A stretch of DNA of 64,000 bases from Anthonomus grandis grandis (lineage: Eukaryota; Arthropoda; Insecta; Coleoptera; Curculionidae), in contig NC_065558.1 of assembly GCF_022605725.1 (NCBI RefSeq), positions 8,556,001 through 8,620,000 on the forward strand, read 5' to 3'. Position numbers and translations under genes: made by a program. The notes under the pieces were generated by a model, which was given only the letters and a program-made list of their open reading frames with translations, searched no databases and was not told where the DNA came from. The number at the start of each line of letters is the position of its first letter. Positions within the stretch are counted from its first letter, which is position 1. Below, piece by piece: positions 61,010 to 64,000 of the stretch.

Positions 61010-61485
61010 GACTCCGAACCGGAATTACCCCGAATATAAATTTATTATTCGGATGGTTCGGGCTGACGGGTCGACATCATTACTCCCCGTAAGTAATTGA
61101 TTACACAAAAGGGAGAACAAATATTGTGAGAAAACATATTTTACTGTCATAAGTTGTTCCGTGACCCTTTAGACTCCGGGCGAACGTTCATTTGTTAATG
61201 TGGGGAATTTTTTATGTAATTTGACGTTCCGGTTAGGGGATTAATTATTGTCGAGACCAGATATCGATTGGTAGTAATAATAGACGTATGTCGGGTGGAA
61301 AAAGGGGGAAATATCACGTGTGTTCTTCCTTTTCTTTATCGGCGCATTTTGGTTCTCTGTTATTGTTGTAATACATTTAAAATGCTATTTTTCTAGTTTG
61401 TAGTTTAATTTTAAAAAAGTCGTATCTTTTTTTATTATTTAATTAATTCGATTCTTTAACTTGTAGTTTAACTGTTAATCCTTAA
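60770..61485. other. No gene; (AAT)n microsatellite and unique sequence
   Basis: An AAT run of about 12 triplets lies at 60973-61008. About 61010-61330 is GC-richer unique sequence. Confidence 0.5.
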
Positions 61486-61489
61486 AAAG

Positions 61490-63130
61490 ATATGTCAGCT
61501 GCCATATGTCACTACTGCCATCTGTTTCAGATTGACAGATATCAGACCGGACACTAATGGCGTTTGACAAGTGACAAAGAACAGAAAACTTCTTCTCTTC
61601 TCCTTTTAAAGTAGTCTAAATTCAATTTTGGTCTAAAAAAATATTTTTTTTCTTAAAAGATTAGACAACACCTTCAAAATAAAGATAACAACTGTCATCT
61701 GTCAAACGTCATTGCTTGCATGTATTAACACGCAGCATGACCAGTTCAGATCTCACAGCTGTCAAACTGCCGTCTGTCAACTTGTACAATCAGTACAGAT
61801 GGTAGTAATGGCATATGACAATTGACAGGGACTTGATGTCATTAAAGAAGAAGAACTACGGTTTAAAAAAAACAAATGATTGTCTAATAAATTTTTTCAT
61901 GCTTACTGGACCCTGTTCACATAGTCAAGACAAGGATACGTGTGCACCGTTCAGTTCTCCATTCGACCTTCGAATGAATTCCAATATTATATTGAATACA
62001 ATATTGAGGAGTTAAGCTGTAAAAAAGAAGAACAGCTGTATACTCTAGCAACTCAACTAACTGTAAAAAAAATTCAGTGATTTCTTGCAGGCACTTGATG
62101 ATATTGAGGAATAAGTGAAAACGTTAGAGAAGCAACTGCTTGTCCTAAAAGAATTCAATAACTTCTTCCAGGCATTCAACGTCATTAAACATATAATAGC
62201 TGTCATCTATCATTATTGTCATGTGTCAACCAGTTCTGGTCTGATAGCTATCAAATCGCAATCTGCCTGTAATTTTTTTAACTTTAAATTGAACGCTTAA
62301 TAAAGATTTATATGACAGCTGTCAAACTGTGTAAAATGCCAAATGTCAGTAATGACGTATGAAAACTGTCATATTTTTAGTTGCGATTGTGGGACATAAA
62401 AACCTTATCGTTTTAGAGTCTCTGGATCTAGATCACAGTAATGACATTTAATATTTTTACATTTGACAGGTGTGTTAAAATTTTATGGGTAACCAAAAGT
62501 GTATTATAGCCCTATCCCTTTATATTAATTTTTTTTTTAAGATAATTGAATAAAAATAAGACGGCAAAATGTCAATGCCTTTTGAATTTAAGCAAGTTAG
62601 AAAGTCGCCATCTACAATAAGTTAAAAAAAAATTCTTTAGTTGAATACTCGCCGTATAGACGGTGCTGGAAGTGTATTGCCCATCAGAATCTTTCTCTAA
62701 GAGTTTATCGCCATCTACTATTGGGAAAATCAAGTTTCAACTTGACATCATGCCAGTAATGACATTTGATATTTTTGGCCTATTTAAATTATTTTCTATT
62801 TATGAAAATGTCTCTCAGTGTCTCATTGCCTTTTGAATTTAGGACATATTAAAGAGTCGACATCTACAATCAAATAAAAAAACATTTTTTAGTTTAATAT
62901 GTTACCGTATAAAGGGCGCTCGAAGTGTATTGTATGATGCTATTATTGACGTTTGACAGATGACAGCTGCTATACTTTAAGCAGTACTTGTAGAACCTTT
63001 CTCTGTCTAAAGAGTTTATGGGTCTGTCATAGTAATGCACCGTGAGAGAGTCGCCATCTGCTATTGGAAAAATCAAGTTTTACCTTGACACATGCCAGTA
63101 ATGACATTTTTGGCAGCTGTCATATTTTGA
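61490..63130. repeat. Degenerate repeats with dense TGACAG / CTGTCA hexamers
   Basis: At least a dozen TGACAG or CTGTCA hexamers and six CAGCTG E-boxes lie here, for example TGACAGCTGTCA near 62311. A longer unit appears twice (about 62575-62780 and 62826-63110), sharing TGCCTTTTGAATTTA, CGCCATCT and TGCCAGTAATGACATTT. The hexamers could simply come with the repeat. Confidence 0.65.
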
Positions 63131-63313
63131 GTGACTTACAACATACGAAAATTAATATACCAGTCACACCATCTATATCCAGCAAAAAAAAACAAAATGG
63201 ACGAGACGACGTTTAAGGTGGTGGCGTTTTTGACCCATCACCATCAATGAACCTCCACTATAACTCCTAGTATATTGATTAAAATTATGCCGGGGGCGTT
63301 TATCTGGATAATC

Positions 63314-63340
63314 CCTTCCCTCCCTCCCTCCCTCCCTCCC
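63314..63340. repeat. (TCCC)n microsatellite
   Basis: About six TCCC units in the receptor intron. Confidence 0.85.
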
Positions 63341-63541
63341 GACCTCTCAAAAGGGGTATTGTATCGAAACTTTTCCCTTATTTAGCCCCGGCAAACATAA
63401 TAAGAGCTTTCGCAAGCACAATTTCTAAGTTAATAATAATCGACGATTAAACATTCCTCCCACTCGAACTTTCCCCAATAAACCGAAGAAGATCGAACCG
63501 GTATGAAACGCCCAAGTAAATAATTGTTTCTATGGACTTAC

Positions 63542-63821
63542 TCATTTTTATTGGCGATGGAGGTCATGTTACTGGCAGCTGCAGCTGCGGCAGCTTCTTG
63601 TAACCCGCGGGACAGTTTCAGCATCTCAGCTCCGAACTGGCCTAGAGCTGACATGGTGCAAGGGGTCGGTTCGGATTCTTGAATCCAGAGCTCGTGGGTA
63701 TCCAGGGTGGTCAGTTCTGTGTCAGTGGAACCTGCTGAATGACCGTGTTGCGGCGTGGAGAGGGTTGAAAGTTTGCCCGCTTTTGTTGCTTTGAGGAGGC
63801 GACGCCAGGTGCATCTACGTT
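63542..63821 (-). CDS. 5-HT2: 5-HT2-type serotonin receptor, exon for the start of the third intracellular loop
   Basis: This 280-bp exon follows acceptor TTTTAG (AG at 63823-63822) and ends at donor GTAAGT (63541-63536). It carries 2 + 276 + 2 bases; the trailing GA joins C of the next exon to give Asp. Only one frame is open throughout. It starts RRCTWRRLLKATKAGKLSTL, basic as expected just after TM5, then an acidic Thr/Ser stretch (STDTELTTLDTHELW), a MSALGQFGAEMLKLSRGLQE helix-like part and an alanine run (about residues 79-85). It lacks membrane segments. TM1-TM5 must be encoded beyond the right edge of the window. Assignment to the receptor rests on phase, strand and composition. Confidence 0.75.
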
Positions 63822-63823
63822 CT

Positions 63824-64000
63824 AAAAGAAAATTCAGTTTTGAGTTTCTTAGGTCTAAGGGTCTAAGATTAGTAAGTGTAGGTTTAAGTCAGTCTGGAAA
63901 CCTTGCATTTTTTTTTTTAATTTAGAGTTTTGGCTGCAAAGTAAACAGTCTGATTAAGAGAAATCTATAATCAGTACATTGAAATTGGAAAAAAAAGCAA
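63824..64000 (-). other. Start of the next upstream receptor intron
   Basis: AT-rich sequence 5' of the acceptor on the minus strand. The exon for TM5 is not in the window. Confidence 0.6.

Larger units (their letters stand above)
48902..63541 (-). other. Receptor intron, 14640 bp
   Basis: The donor GTAAGT is at 63541-63536 and the acceptor CTCTTTCAG ends at 48902, both on the minus strand. It contains a LINE tail, two copies of an inverted satellite, a higher-order satellite array, a 692-bp MITE, the 174-bp array and the TGACAG cluster. No further exon was found inside, though a small alternative exon cannot be excluded. Confidence 0.8.

Overview
The window looks like insect nuclear DNA. 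It is strongly AT-rich, full of Tc1/mariner elements, foldback MITEs, LINE tails with (ATT)n ends and satellite-like arrays, and very poor in genes. I cannot fix the insect order from the sequence alone.

One host protein-coding gene is well supported. It lies on the minus strand, and three consecutive coding exons join in perfect phase: 63542-63821, 48393-48901 and 44136-44713. Together they encode about 454 residues: a very long third intracellular loop, TM6, TM7 (NPIFY) and a short tail. This is the C-terminal part of a rhodopsin-class amine GPCR, most like an insect 5-HT2-type serotonin receptor. TM1-TM5 must lie beyond position 64000. Its introns (3.7 kb and 14.6 kb) hold tandem arrays, MITEs and LINE tails.

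Layout. 1-3900: mostly unique sequence, with three copies of an identical 33-nt core, two of them closed by different perfect stems. 3950-6080: about 190-bp tandem repeats. 7600-8720, 12960-14200, 18410-19190 and 20770-22710: four blocks of one ~170-bp satellite, with a diverged inverted block at 34890-35600. 10370-10700: a LINE 3' end. 11276-12818: a dead Tc1 element with an inner and an outer repeat at each end. 17345-18350 and 22900-31400: degenerate repeats rich in CTGCCTGGAA/TTCCAGGCAG. 25352-26063: a foldback MITE. 32577-32618: a hammerhead-like motif. 34044-34098: a possible plus-strand micro-exon. 35783-36836: a broken mariner-type transposase (D-41-D spacing). 39780-42380: an older inverted-repeat element holding a 104-bp MITE and a Tc1 element whose transposase is open but lacks 7 residues near its catalytic core. 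44136-64000: the receptor gene, with an intronic three-monomer higher-order array (51520-54575), a 692-bp MITE with a perfect 38-bp palindrome, a 174-bp array that stays open in one frame (58190-60760), and a cluster of TGACAG/CTGTCA hexamers (61490-63130).

There is no operon-like system. The best candidates for something undescribed are the 33-nt core hairpins, the hammerhead-like motif, the reading-frame-preserving 174-bp array and the micro-exon. All calls come from reading the sequence; no database search was possible.
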